A stretch of 44,049 bases of DNA. Source: a virus. The notes beneath the pieces were generated by a model. That model made no database searches and had not been told where the DNA came from. It worked only from the letters and a program-made list of their open reading frames with translations. The position numbers and the translations under genes are program-made. The stretch spans positions 1 through 44,049 of the IMG/VR virus record IMGVR_UViG_3300042731_005931, one strand, 5' to 3'. This document shows, one piece after another, positions 1 through 7,274 of the stretch (position 1 is the first letter of the stretch; the number at the start of each line of letters is the position of its first letter).

Positions 1-217
1 AATTTGCGGAATGCTGATTTGCGTTATGCTGATTTGTGTCATGCTGATTTACGGAATGCTGATTTGTGTCATGCTGATTTACGGAATGCTGATTTGTGTC
101 ATGCTGATTTGCGTTATGCTGATTTGTGTCATGCTGATTTACGGAGTGCTGATTTGTGTCATGCTGATTTACGGAGTGCTGATTTGCGTTATGCTGATTT
201 ACGGAATGCTGATTTGG
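1..217 (+). repeat. 15/30-base tandem repeat coding for pentapeptides
   Basis: About 14 imperfect 15-base units (pattern GCTGATTTRYGKNAT, often alternating as a 30-base unit) are nearly identical at DNA level, including synonymous positions. This indicates recent slippage or recombination rather than old protein repeats. The same units recur at 43941-44049. Confidence 0.9.
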
Positions 218-405
218 ATTTCAGTGTTTTCCCTTTGTGGTGCGGCTCGTTTAATATAAAAGATGATGGGCGATTGGTGAAGCAGCTATTGGGGCATATT
301 GCACGAATGGAGATAACAGACAAAAAGCTGCAAGCTTGGGTAAAGCGTATTCCTAAAAAATATGTGAACGATATTTGTAAAAGGCATGCTGTAGAAAAAC
401 TTTAG
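1..405 (+). CDS. Pentapeptide-repeat protein, C-terminal part (5' end cut by window edge)
   Basis: The reading frame is open from base 1 and encodes about 14 tandem pentapeptides of the A(D/N)Lxx type ([20 protein letters not shown]), which normally build a right-handed quadrilateral beta-helix. A non-repeat tail of about 60 residues follows, containing FPLWCGSF and ending in KRHAVEKL. The true start is missing here. The matching N-terminus lies at 43863-44049 in the same frame and ends in the same repeats, so the two are most likely one gene split by the window boundary. Phage pentapeptide proteins are common and mostly of unknown function; some mimic DNA. The number of repeats is uncertain because an assembler may have collapsed them. 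Confidence 0.85.
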   Translation, partial: NLRNADLRYADLCHADLRNADLCHADLRNADLCHADLRYADLCHADLRSADLCHADLRSADLRYADLRNADLDFSVFPLWCGSFNIKDDGRLVKQLLGHIARMEITDKKLQAWVKRIPKKYVNDICKRHAVEKL

Positions 406-415
406 GGGTGTAAAA

Positions 416-619
416 ATGAATAAAGCAGAACAAAAAGTAGTTGAAATAGTTGAGCTAGAGCCTTGGAAATTCCTTGTGCGTAGTTCTAATAAGCTGACGT
501 ATTACGAGATTATTAAACGAAGAGATGAAAGTTTTAGTTGTGCTTGCCCCTCATTTAAGTATAATGGCGGGGAATGTAAGCATATACAAGCTGTGAAGGC
601 AATGATAGGCGGTGACTAA
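416..619 (+). CDS. Small SWIM-type zinc-finger protein
   Basis: This is a 67-residue protein. Its C-terminal half holds a CxC...CxH arrangement (CAC, nine residues, then CKH), the ligand pattern of SWIM zinc fingers that bind DNA or protein. The N-terminal part reads as beta strands (PWKFLVRSSNKLTYYEI), as in the strand pair preceding SWIM motifs. A GGGG motif lies just upstream and the gene abuts the next start directly (TAA then ATG). It heads a string of small accessory genes. The SWIM assignment rests on the motif only; the partner is unknown. Confidence 0.75.
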   Translation: MNKAEQKVVEIVELEPWKFLVRSSNKLTYYEIIKRRDESFSCACPSFKYNGGECKHIQAVKAMIGGD

Positions 620-970
620 ATGAGCATGAATCAAGTAGCTAGAGAGGCATTAGAAAAAACAATTATTGAGAAATGGCAGCCTTTGTATGACGCATTAAAG
701 CACAAACGAAAATGGAGCATAGATGTTGAAAGAATTTTGTTTTCTTTAGAGCGTGGAGCTGAAAATTGTGTGCTCTGTAAAAAATATCTTTTGCCTCTTT
801 CCTCTTCCTGTTGTCATGGATGCCCTGTTTTTTTAAAAACTGGGGTAAAGGGTTGTGGCTTTACACCTTATCCTGATGTTTGTCGAGCTAAAAGAAAACG
901 AAATTTAAAACAATTAAAAATTGCAGTAAAAGCAGAATTGGAGTTTCTTAAATCTTTAAGGGAGGAATAA
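620..970 (+). CDS. Cysteine-rich phage protein of unknown function
   Basis: A 116-residue protein with a helical N-terminus, then cysteine pairs CVLC, CCHGC and GCGFTPYPDVC around residues 50-90, and a basic helical tail. This layout (CxxC, CxxCPV, then GC-TPY) recurs in many uncharacterised phage proteins and suggests one or two zinc knuckles. The start codon follows the SWIM gene stop immediately, implying translational coupling. Confidence 0.75.
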   Translation: MSMNQVAREALEKTIIEKWQPLYDALKHKRKWSIDVERILFSLERGAENCVLCKKYLLPLSSSCCHGCPVFLKTGVKGCGFTPYPDVCRAKRKRNLKQLKIAVKAELEFLKSLREE

Positions 971-974
971 GTGC

Positions 975-1628
975 ATGAAAAAACGAATAGGGAATAGGAA
1001 TCAAGCGGGCATCTTCTTTAAAATTTCTGGCTTTTTGCCTGAAGAAATAGATGATATTATTTATAGACAAAAAGCTGTTAAGCAAGCACTCAAAGATAAA
1101 AAAAGCAGGTTACGAATAGAAAAACAACAAATTAATCTTAATAAGCACAGAAAAAAATTAACGCTAAATGAAAATATTGCCAAGAATCATATTTTGCTGC
1201 GAAAAAATAAAAGCACAAAGGCAGAGAAGCAAGCGGAACAGATTCAGAACGGATATAACCTTGCGGTTAAATGGGCAAGAGAGGCTAAAGAGAGGCAAAT
1301 TAAAAAAGGCTCTGTTGATGTTGAAACACGAATGGTCGGTATTTCAAATGACCCTGAGCCTGGTTTGAGCGAGGCATATACAGATTGTTTTACATATATT
1401 AATTTGAATATCACAAAAATAATTAAGGAAGCTAAAATTACTGGCGTAACTTTTAACCATTGGTTTGAAAACTGCGTTTCACATGAGTATATACATTGTA
1501 TATTAGCTAAATATATAAATTATGATGCTGCTATTACCTTTGATAATATTTGTGCTATAAAACAAGTTAACTTATTAGGTAAAGTGATGCGTAAAAAGTG
1601 GCGTGGAGGGCTGCCTTGGTGGGAATAA
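975..1628 (+). CDS. Protein with coiled coil and HExxH metalloprotease-like motif
   Basis: A 217-residue protein. Residues 25-110 are rich in Lys, Glu and Gln and probably form a coiled coil. Near residue 175 is HEYIH, an HExxH zinc-protease signature, within SHEYIHCILAKYIN and followed by a conserved-looking FDNI. Short viral proteins with an isolated HExxH helix followed by an FDNI-like block are widespread and uncharacterised. The ATG has a good upstream GGGAGGA. Peptidase activity is inferred from the motif alone; the third zinc ligand is not obvious. Confidence 0.7.
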   Translation: MKKRIGNRNQAGIFFKISGFLPEEIDDIIYRQKAVKQALKDKKSRLRIEKQQINLNKHRKKLTLNENIAKNHILLRKNKSTKAEKQAEQIQNGYNLAVKWAREAKERQIKKGSVDVETRMVGISNDPEPGLSEAYTDCFTYINLNITKIIKEAKITGVTFNHWFENCVSHEYIHCILAKYINYDAAITFDNICAIKQVNLLGKVMRKKWRGGLPWWE

Positions 1629-1682
1629 TGAAGAAAAAAGAAGAAATAATTGTTTATGTAGATTTTCAGGTATGGTGAGAAA

Positions 1683-1919
1683 ATGAAGTTGTGGTATGCA
1701 ATAAAAAAACAATTACCAAACGCTGAAATTGATATTAAAAATTGTAATTATTGTTTTAATTCATTACGAATGTTGACAGATTTGCATCCAGACCAAGTAT
1801 TAGTGATTGTGCCCGATAGAAACTGTTTTGGTGTAATTACAAAATATCATTTAGGTAGAATTAGGCGTGAGGCAATAAATAAAACAAAAATCTATAAAGA
1901 TTTGGAGGGAGATATATGA
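1683..1919 (+). CDS. Hypothetical protein (78 aa)
   Basis: Not recognised. It has two cysteines (NCNYC), an alternating hydrophobic stretch (DQVLVIVPDRNCFGVI) suggesting a small alpha/beta fold, and a basic C-terminus. The next gene starts inside its stop codon (ATGA), so the pair is probably co-translated. Confidence 0.55.
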   Translation: MKLWYAIKKQLPNAEIDIKNCNYCFNSLRMLTDLHPDQVLVIVPDRNCFGVITKYHLGRIRREAINKTKIYKDLEGDI

Positions 1920-2233
1920 ATAATAACCCGTATGAAACAAGACCGCATCTTGCATGTAATGGCAAGGAAAAAGGTAGGCTGATGTTTGACCATGTAGAGA
2001 CAAAAAAATTCTTAGTGAATAAGCGAGCTGTGAAACGATTTGGGGCAAAGCCAGAATATAAAGAAATTAGCCAGGACATTTATGTATGCGACAAGTGTGG
2101 CGAATTTGCTGTTGTTATTGTTTGCCCAAGCTGGAAGGATTACGTGCTTAGTGGAAGAATACGTGTGGCTAAATGGCTTTATAGGCAAATCCGAGATGAT
2201 GATATAAAGATGAAACAGAGGCAGAGACAATGA
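1916..2233 (+). CDS. Hypothetical protein with single CxxC (105 aa)
   Basis: Not recognised. A CDKC pair near residue 59 and a later isolated Cys suggest a partial zinc ribbon. The C-terminus is very basic (KMKQRQRQ). It overlaps both neighbours by four bases (ATGA at each end), placing it in a tightly coupled operon. Confidence 0.6.
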   Translation: MNNNPYETRPHLACNGKEKGRLMFDHVETKKFLVNKRAVKRFGAKPEYKEISQDIYVCDKCGEFAVVIVCPSWKDYVLSGRIRVAKWLYRQIRDDDIKMKQRQRQ

Positions 2234-2604
2234 GTGCGGGAGATTTAATCTATTGTTACACATGCGGTGGCATTACAATAGATAATACTAATCATAAATT
2301 ACAAGATAGTAGATACAACTCTAATTGGGTAGACCGTTGTGTGCATTGTCTTAGTTTTCGCACTGTAAATGCTACGCAGTTTTTAGAAGGAAATAAGACA
2401 GAGATTACTAGACCTATAGCCAAAAGTCGAAATCTTGTAGCGTTGAGAGCAGAAGGTAAGCGTTTAGTAGAGCAGGGTATTATTAAGGAATTTAGAATTA
2501 ATAATAATAGACCTGTTTGTGTGCTTTATGAACGTAGAAGAGTAAGGCGAGAATTGCAGAAAGCAATTAAACAATGGGAATTGGGGGTAAAAACAAAGCT
2601 TTAA
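2230..2604 (+). CDS. Putative zinc-ribbon protein (124 aa)
   Basis: Two cysteine pairs (CYTC at residues 9-12 and CVHC near 36-39) about 25 residues apart form a zinc-ribbon pattern at the N-terminus. The C-terminal half is helical and rich in Arg and Lys (YERRRVRRELQKAI), suggesting nucleic-acid contact. The function is unknown. Confidence 0.65.
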   Translation: MSAGDLIYCYTCGGITIDNTNHKLQDSRYNSNWVDRCVHCLSFRTVNATQFLEGNKTEITRPIAKSRNLVALRAEGKRLVEQGIIKEFRINNNRPVCVLYERRRVRRELQKAIKQWELGVKTKL

Positions 2605-2637
2605 ATAGCAGTAGCCACAAATAAGGTATCGTTTAGT

Positions 2638-2982
2638 ATGAATATAGAGAAATTTAATGCATTATTAAAATGTCGTATAGCACTAATGCGGAGTGTGCTT
2701 GCAGCTAAAAGTGAAGAGTATTCAACAGAGCAGGATAAGCTTCATAACTTTAAGCGAGCAGGGCAGATGCTTCAATGCACGCCAGAAAAGGCTTTGATTG
2801 GTATGTGGACAAAGCACATTATTTCTATTCTTGATATTGTAGATAAAATAGAAGAGTATGATAAATCTCATACGCCCTCTGTTTATAATGAAGTAAATAT
2901 TGAACTTATTGAAGAAAAAATTGGAGATGCAGTGAATTATCTTATTCTATTAGAAGCTCTTTTAAAAGAAAGGTTAGAATAA
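2638..2982 (+). CDS. Nmad1/MazG-like all-alpha protein
   Basis: This 114-residue all-helical protein has the layout of the phage DUF1599/Nmad1 group: an N-terminal helix ending AAKSEEYSTEQDKLHNF, a helix with MWTKHIISILD, and a C-terminal EEKIGDAVNYLILLEALL. The acidic residues in EEY and EEKIGD correspond to the metal-binding helices of related MazG/dUTPase-like NTP pyrophosphatases. Nmad1 is linked by gene context to nucleotide modification, and this genome also encodes a C5-methyltransferase-like protein and an HD hydrolase. Enzymatic activity is inferred only. Confidence 0.65.
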   Translation: MNIEKFNALLKCRIALMRSVLAAKSEEYSTEQDKLHNFKRAGQMLQCTPEKALIGMWTKHIISILDIVDKIEEYDKSHTPSVYNEVNIELIEEKIGDAVNYLILLEALLKERLE

Positions 2983-3149
2983 TGACAAAATATGCAAAAG
3001 CAATAACAGTGAATAGGTTGCGGATTGCTGCAACTGACAAAGATAGTTTTGATGAGTGCAATAAAGCCATTCTGGCTGAATTAGAGCTTGCAGATGTAGA
3101 TGAGCAAACTAAAAATGAAATAAAGAGGATTGTTTTAAATGAAAGCTAA
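2982..3149 (+). CDS. Small protein, tandem paralogue 1 (55 aa)
   Basis: It starts in a TAATG overlap with the upstream stop. It contains DKDSFDECNKAILAELE, which resembles a segment of the next gene product, so the two look like a tandem duplication. The codons for AILA here (3066-3076) are one copy of the GCCATTCTGGC dispersed palindrome. The function is unknown. Confidence 0.6.
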   Translation: MTKYAKAITVNRLRIAATDKDSFDECNKAILAELELADVDEQTKNEIKRIVLNES

Positions 3150-3312
3150 AAAAGGTATGGTATTAGGCATTGCTCCTTATCGCACTGTTACAATTGAAGT
3201 ATCTGATATGGATAATTTTGAAGCATGCGATAAGGAATTAAAGAAAGAGCTTAACCGTATGCCTGAAATCAAAAAATTAAATGCTGCTGATATTAAAAAG
3301 GTGTTGCCTTAA
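3139..3312 (+). CDS. Small protein, tandem paralogue 2 (57 aa)
   Basis: It starts inside the preceding gene and ends in a TAATG overlap with the following one. Its segment DMDNFEACDKELKKELN aligns with the preceding product (pattern DxDxFxxCxK). Not recognised otherwise; beta-rich N-terminus (RTVTIEVSD), helical C-terminus. Confidence 0.6.
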   Translation: MKAKKGMVLGIAPYRTVTIEVSDMDNFEACDKELKKELNRMPEIKKLNAADIKKVLP

Positions 3313-3503
3313 TGAGCAAAGTAGATAAAAATTTTGTAAAGGGAGTTAATGTTAATTATGACAAAATGATTTCTAGTTTTACTGAAACTGCTGCTAAGAT
3401 GAAAAGCACTATGCCCCTTGCTGCTTCAAGTTTACTGTTGACTGTTGAAATTATTGAAGTTTACAAGAAGGCTTTTAATGCCAACGTGCCAAAAACAAAG
3501 TAA
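3312..3503 (+). CDS. Hypothetical small protein (63 aa)
   Basis: Not recognised. It is mostly helical, with a hydrophobic stretch (MPLAASSLLLTVEIIEVY) that is borderline for a membrane helix. It is coupled to the upstream gene by TAATG and overlaps the next gene by about 25 bases. Confidence 0.5.
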   Translation: MSKVDKNFVKGVNVNYDKMISSFTETAAKMKSTMPLAASSLLLTVEIIEVYKKAFNANVPKTK

Positions 3504-3939
3504 AGGCAAAGCGGTGCTCTTTATTGAAAGTCAACCTCCACATATAGGGGAGTTGTTACAAATAATTAGTGCTTTACAACATTATAATTTTTTGTATGTC
3601 TGCATTAATCCTAATTCAATTGTTATGCCTATACAAAATGTAATTGCTGTTTGGAACTCGATATTATATTCTTTACAAGCAAATGTGAAGTTAGCGACTT
3701 TTGATGCGGATTTAAGAGAGGTATCTATTGATGGATTGCCCTCATTATTTAAAGATTGTGTATATCTTACTGAGGATAGAGCAGCTTTTGTTCATTTAAG
3801 TTCATTAAATATTAAAGTTCAACTTATGCCTAAAGCTTTTGGATATTGTGGTATATTTTTAAGAAGTGCTTATAGGCAAAGTAGAGCTTTTACATACTTA
3901 GAAAATAAATTTTTAACTCCTATGATGGAGAAAAGATAA
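3478..3939 (+). CDS. Nucleotidyltransferase-fold-like protein (HIGE motif)
   Basis: The first internal ATG (3478) fits best because it lies at the end of the upstream gene, giving 153 residues. The N-terminus reads VLFIESQPPHIGELLQII, matching the position and hydrophobic pattern of the HxGH loop of HIGH-superfamily nucleotidyltransferases (NMN or pantetheine adenylyltransferases), but with HIGE instead of HxGH. A C-terminal GIFLRSAYRQ occupies the place of the ISxTxIR block. The altered catalytic motif suggests divergence or loss of activity. A canonical family member exists elsewhere here (10593-11018). The fold is assigned by pattern only. Confidence 0.5.
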   Translation: MPTCQKQSKGKAVLFIESQPPHIGELLQIISALQHYNFLYVCINPNSIVMPIQNVIAVWNSILYSLQANVKLATFDADLREVSIDGLPSLFKDCVYLTEDRAAFVHLSSLNIKVQLMPKAFGYCGIFLRSAYRQSRAFTYLENKFLTPMMEKR

Positions 3940-3951
3940 GAGGTAAAGTTA

Positions 3952-4206
3952 ATGATAAAAAATTCTAAGACCAAATTTAAAAAAGTTACTGAAGCTATTG
4001 ATTGGTTAAATATAGAACATGAACAATATAGAACATATGTATTTTCAAACGGTTTAAATATTGTAATAAAAAGTCCAAGATTACTTAATATTAGTTCTAC
4101 TGGAAGTCATAGAGTATTAGATGCTGATAATGTAGCTCATTATATTCCTAAAGGATGGGTGCATCTTTATTGGGAAACAGTAGACGATGTAGCTTTTAGA
4201 TTTTAA
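3952..4206 (+). CDS. Hypothetical protein (84 aa)
   Basis: Not recognised. It is a short alpha/beta protein with an N-terminal basic segment and aromatic-rich C-terminus (GWVHLYWETVDDVAFRF). It has an upstream AGAGGT and sits just before the putative OB-fold protein, possibly in the replication operon. Confidence 0.5.
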   Translation: MIKNSKTKFKKVTEAIDWLNIEHEQYRTYVFSNGLNIVIKSPRLLNISSTGSHRVLDADNVAHYIPKGWVHLYWETVDDVAFRF

Positions 4207-4227
4207 AAAATTAAGAGGTAATAAAAA

Positions 4228-4599
4228 ATGTGTCCAGTATTTGTAAAAAATGAAACTGAAGATGAAGATGTTTTGTTTGCAACTTTTGGCAAACTTAAAC
4301 CAAATCAAGATAAAAATAAATCTTTGGTTATAAAAGAAGGAGAAAATCTTACTGGAGTTGTTACAGATATTTCTGACTCTGGAACTTATAAAAAAATTTA
4401 TAGGTTAAAAGTTAAAGGGCAAGCAAAGCCAGTTGTCGTTTTAGGTAAATCAAATCTAAACGATAAGATGGGCTACGGAACTAAAAAAGTAACTCGACAG
4501 GTCAAAGTTAATGACACTATCCAGATTACTTTTGACGGTGTAAAAAAGACCCAAAAAGGCAGAGACCTTTATACGTTTTCTGTAGGAATTGCTAAGTAA
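4228..4599 (+). CDS. Putative OB-fold / single-stranded DNA-binding-like protein
   Basis: A 123-residue protein dominated by beta strands: GENLTGVVTDISDSG, IYRLKVKG, KPVVVLGKSN, VNDTIQITFDG and LYTFSVGI. The order and spacing resemble an OB-fold barrel. Small acidic OB proteins directly upstream of a viral DNA polymerase often act as ssDNA-binding proteins or polymerase accessories. The N-terminus is acidic (NETEDEDVL). An AGAGGT ribosome site precedes the ATG. The function is inferred from fold pattern and position. Confidence 0.5.
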   Translation: MCPVFVKNETEDEDVLFATFGKLKPNQDKNKSLVIKEGENLTGVVTDISDSGTYKKIYRLKVKGQAKPVVVLGKSNLNDKMGYGTKKVTRQVKVNDTIQITFDGVKKTQKGRDLYTFSVGIAK

Positions 4600-4610
4600 G
4601 AGCTTATTGC

Positions 4611-4636
4611 GGGGTGCAATTCCCCTCATTCTTTTA
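4611..4636 (+). terminator. GGGG/CCCC hairpin after putative OB-fold gene
   Basis: GGGG (4611-4614), loop TGCAATT, CCCC (4622-4625), followed by TCATTCTTTT. It could end the upstream operon. The loop also resembles a tRNA T-loop (TTCAATT with one change), so a degenerate tRNA fragment is an alternative. Confidence 0.35.
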
Positions 4637-4679
4637 GCAGAGATGATACTGCTTCATCAAACATACATGTTGGTTAACC

Positions 4680-4796
4680 CATAGCTGAACATTAGGAGTT
4701 GGTGAATTGCCTCAGCAAATGTATTTTGGCAAAGAAAGAAAGCTAAAAAGACTGTTGGAATGTGCTACAAGGAGTGTTCGATTCACTCCAGCTATG
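4680..4796 (+). ncRNA. tRNA-like element with perfect acceptor and T-arm, atypical interior
   Basis: CATAGCTG (4680-4687) is fully complementary to CAGCTATG (4789-4796), an acceptor-like stem. Immediately inside is GAGTG (4772-4776), TTCGATT (4777-4783), CACTC (4784-4788), a textbook T-arm matching the TTCRANN loop. The total of about 116 bases is some 40 longer than a tRNA. One reading pairs AGCA (4714-4717) with TGCT (4763-4766) as part of an anticodon stem, placing T33 and GTA in the loop and implying an intron after it, but the D-arm is poor. No CCA is encoded. It could be an intron-containing, degenerate or tRNA-mimicking RNA. Confidence 0.4.
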
Positions 4797-4890
4797 TATG
4801 ATTAAAAATTATAGAGTTCAAATTATAGAACATAATGCTATTTACAATCAATGGGGTATAACTAGGCATCATGCTATGTAGAGGTTTATT

Positions 4891-6711
4891 ATGAAACATA
4901 TTATAACATACTATGAAGAATTTTTAGCCAGATTACCAAAGAACGCTCCAATAGCTATAGATACAGAGACAAAATCATTACAAGATAGAACTATGGTAGG
5001 TTTTTCAATTGCTTATGGTAAGTATGAGTATTACATTGCAGTGCGAGATGAATTTTTAGAAAATATGGATATAACAAAAGCTCAGAAACTTTTAAATTAT
5101 ATCATGCAAAATTGTAATTATATTGTATTTCATAACTCATCTTTTGATATTCCAGTCCTCAAGCGTTTTGGTGTGAAAATTCCTAACAATAAACAATTTG
5201 AAGATACATTAATTATATCAAATCTTTTAGATGAAAATATGAGGCATGGTTTGAAAGCTCTGACTAAAAAATATCTTGCTTATCAAATGATAGAACTTAA
5301 AGAGCTGTGTGGCACTGGTAAAAAGCAAATTGGATTCCATGAAGTGCAAGATAAAAAAAAGATTAAGTATGCCACAGATGACGCAAAATACACTTTGAAG
5401 CTTTATAATTTATTTAATAAAGAGTTAAAAAAGATTCCTGAAGTGCAAGCAGTTTATACGCAGATTGAACGCCCATTATTACCTGTTGTGGCTCAAATGC
5501 ATGTTAATGGAGCACGCATCAATGTAGAACAAGTGCAAAAAATAGCTGCTATGTGTCAAAAAAAGATTAGTGCAGCAGAAAAAAAGTTGCGTTCCTTAAT
5601 GGGTGAGGATATTAATTTTTCCAGCTCTAAGCAACTTAGAGAATACTTTATAGATAAGATTAAAATGCCAGTGCTTAGACGTAGTGAAAAAACAAATGCA
5701 CCTTCAGTTGACAAAGAAGTGCTAGAGGCATATGCAGAGAGTAATAAAGAAGCAAAATTACTTTTAGAGTTTAGAAAGTATTCTAAGATTTATTCTACTT
5801 TTATTCCAGCTCTTACGCCTCAAAAATGGGATTCAAAGAACATGTCAGGCTATATTTATACATCATTTAATCAAGCTGGAACTGTTACAGGTAGATTTAG
5901 TAGTAGTAGCCCTAATCTTCAAAATATTCCACATGAGGATAAGTTTTTACCTAACGGAAAATTAAATCCTGAGTATTTAGGGATTAGGGAAGCGTTTATT
6001 CCTGAAGAAGAGCATATTTTTGTAGGTGCTGATTTTTCTCAGATTGAACTTAGAGTGCTTGCTCATTTTTCACAAGATGATAATTTATTGCATGCTTATA
6101 ATACAGGTGTAGATATACATCAACAGACAGCAGATGCACTTAGTATTAAGCGTTATGATGCTAAGACAATTAATTTTGGTTTAGTCTATGGTATGGGAGC
6201 TAAAACGCTAGGTAAGCGTATTAAAATATCACAAGAAGAGGCTCAACATTACATAGATAAATATTTTGAAACATACCCTAGAGTTAAATTATTTTGGAAA
6301 AGAGCAGAGCAGGATTTTAGAGTGCAAGGATATGTCCAAACTATTTCAGGGCGTAAAAGGAGGCGTTCTCAACATTTCTTTGCCAAAGATGATTACGAGC
6401 AAGGGGCTGAGATTCGTAGTGCAATTAACTCTATTATACAAGGCACAGCAGCAGACCTTATAAAGATTGCAATGGTAAACATGCATAAAGCATTAAATTC
6501 ACTTGGAGCAAAACTTATATTGATTGTGCATGACGAAGTGCTTGTTTCTTGCCCTATCAAGAATGCTCAAGCTGTATATGCTATAATTGAACGTAGTATG
6601 CTAGAGGCTGCAAGTTGCCTTTCTGTGCCTGTTGATGTTGATATTAAATATGGTCGAACATGGGCTGAAGCTCATGGAGATGGCATTAAGTTAAAGAAGG
6701 TGAAAAAATGA
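4891..6711 (+). CDS. polA: Family A DNA polymerase with 3'-5' exonuclease
   Basis: A 606-residue replicative DNA polymerase of the Pol I family without a 5' nuclease domain. The N-terminal DEDDy exonuclease has Exo I AIDTET (about residues 22-27), Exo II VFHNSSFDIPVL (about 80-95) and Exo III YATDDAKYTLKLY. Polymerase motifs follow: TGRFSSSSPNLQNIP, motif A GADFSQIELRVLAH, the O-helix KTINFGLVYGMG, and motif C IVHDEVLVS. All catalytic carboxylates are present. Tyr replaces Phe in the O-helix (GLVYGMG), as is usual in T7-like enzymes. It sits about 95 bases after the tRNA-like element and overlaps the HD gene by four bases. Confidence 0.97.
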   Translation: MKHIITYYEEFLARLPKNAPIAIDTETKSLQDRTMVGFSIAYGKYEYYIAVRDEFLENMDITKAQKLLNYIMQNCNYIVFHNSSFDIPVLKRFGVKIPNNKQFEDTLIISNLLDENMRHGLKALTKKYLAYQMIELKELCGTGKKQIGFHEVQDKKKIKYATDDAKYTLKLYNLFNKELKKIPEVQAVYTQIERPLLPVVAQMHVNGARINVEQVQKIAAMCQKKISAAEKKLRSLMGEDINFSSSKQLREYFIDKIKMPVLRRSEKTNAPSVDKEVLEAYAESNKEAKLLLEFRKYSKIYSTFIPALTPQKWDSKNMSGYIYTSFNQAGTVTGRFSSSSPNLQNIPHEDKFLPNGKLNPEYLGIREAFIPEEEHIFVGADFSQIELRVLAHFSQDDNLLHAYNTGVDIHQQTADALSIKRYDAKTINFGLVYGMGAKTLGKRIKISQEEAQHYIDKYFETYPRVKLFWKRAEQDFRVQGYVQTISGRKRRRSQHFFAKDDYEQGAEIRSAINSIIQGTAADLIKIAMVNMHKALNSLGAKLILIVHDEVLVSCPIKNAQAVYAIIERSMLEAASCLSVPVDVDIKYGRTWAEAHGDGIKLKKVKK

Positions 6712-7271
6712 AAACTTTAATAGTGGATATAGATTATATTAGAAAAAGATATTATGATTTTTTATATATGTATTACAAAAATTCTGGATTATTGTTATAC
6801 ACTTATTTAGTTGACCAGGGGTTTTTTGAAGCTCCAGCTAGTGCAGGGCATCATTTAAGTATTGATGGGGGGTTAGCTATACACAGTTTTTCTGTTATGG
6901 AATATGCAGTAATGCAAGCACAGCAATATAACCTTCCTATTTCAATCAATTCTATAATTATATGTGCATTATTGCATGATGTTTGTAAAATGTTTTATTA
7001 TAAAAAAATTAATGGGGAATGGGTATATGCAGATAATAATAGAGAAAGGCATGGACAACACTCTATAGATATTATTGAATCTTTTATAGAACTTACAAAA
7101 CAAGAACGAGAAATGATTCTTTGGCATATGGGAGTTTATTCAGAATATTTTGATGGGCATAAGTCTGGAGATTTCTTAAAGTGGAGTGCAGATAAACAAA
7201 ATAAAGATATAAATGCAGCTTTATTTTTATATATGTGTGACCATTTTTCAAGCATGTTTTTGGAGGGTTAA
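6708..7271 (+). CDS. HD-domain phosphohydrolase
   Basis: A 187-residue metal-dependent hydrolase of the HD superfamily. Visible ligands are H in GGLAIHSFSV (about 59), HD in ALLHDVCK (about 89-90), H in RHGQHS (about 114), H in LWHMG (about 140) and a final D in MCDHFSS. This order matches phage HD proteins related to dNTPases and nucleotidases. The ATGA overlap with the polymerase gene suggests it supplies or trims nucleotides during replication. The substrate cannot be read from sequence. Confidence 0.85.
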   Translation: MKTLIVDIDYIRKRYYDFLYMYYKNSGLLLYTYLVDQGFFEAPASAGHHLSIDGGLAIHSFSVMEYAVMQAQQYNLPISINSIIICALLHDVCKMFYYKKINGEWVYADNNRERHGQHSIDIIESFIELTKQEREMILWHMGVYSEYFDGHKSGDFLKWSADKQNKDINAALFLYMCDHFSSMFLEG

Positions 7272-7274
7272 GCA

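Noticed and set aside
11-259. Second open frame through the pentapeptide repeat ([10 protein letters not shown] repeats)
   Set aside because: It is the shifted reading of the 15-base repeat; repeats without stops stay open in more than one frame. The frame-1 pentapeptide pattern is the meaningful one.
1628-1678. 16-residue ORF (MKKKEEIIVYVDFQVW) in a TAATG overlap
   Set aside because: Too short to support as a gene; possibly a coupling ORF before 1683.
4605-4640. Possible second tRNA from the GGGG TGCAATT CCCC hairpin
   Set aside because: The loop deviates from TTCRANN and no matching acceptor strand is found about 70 bases upstream; kept as a terminator-like hairpin.
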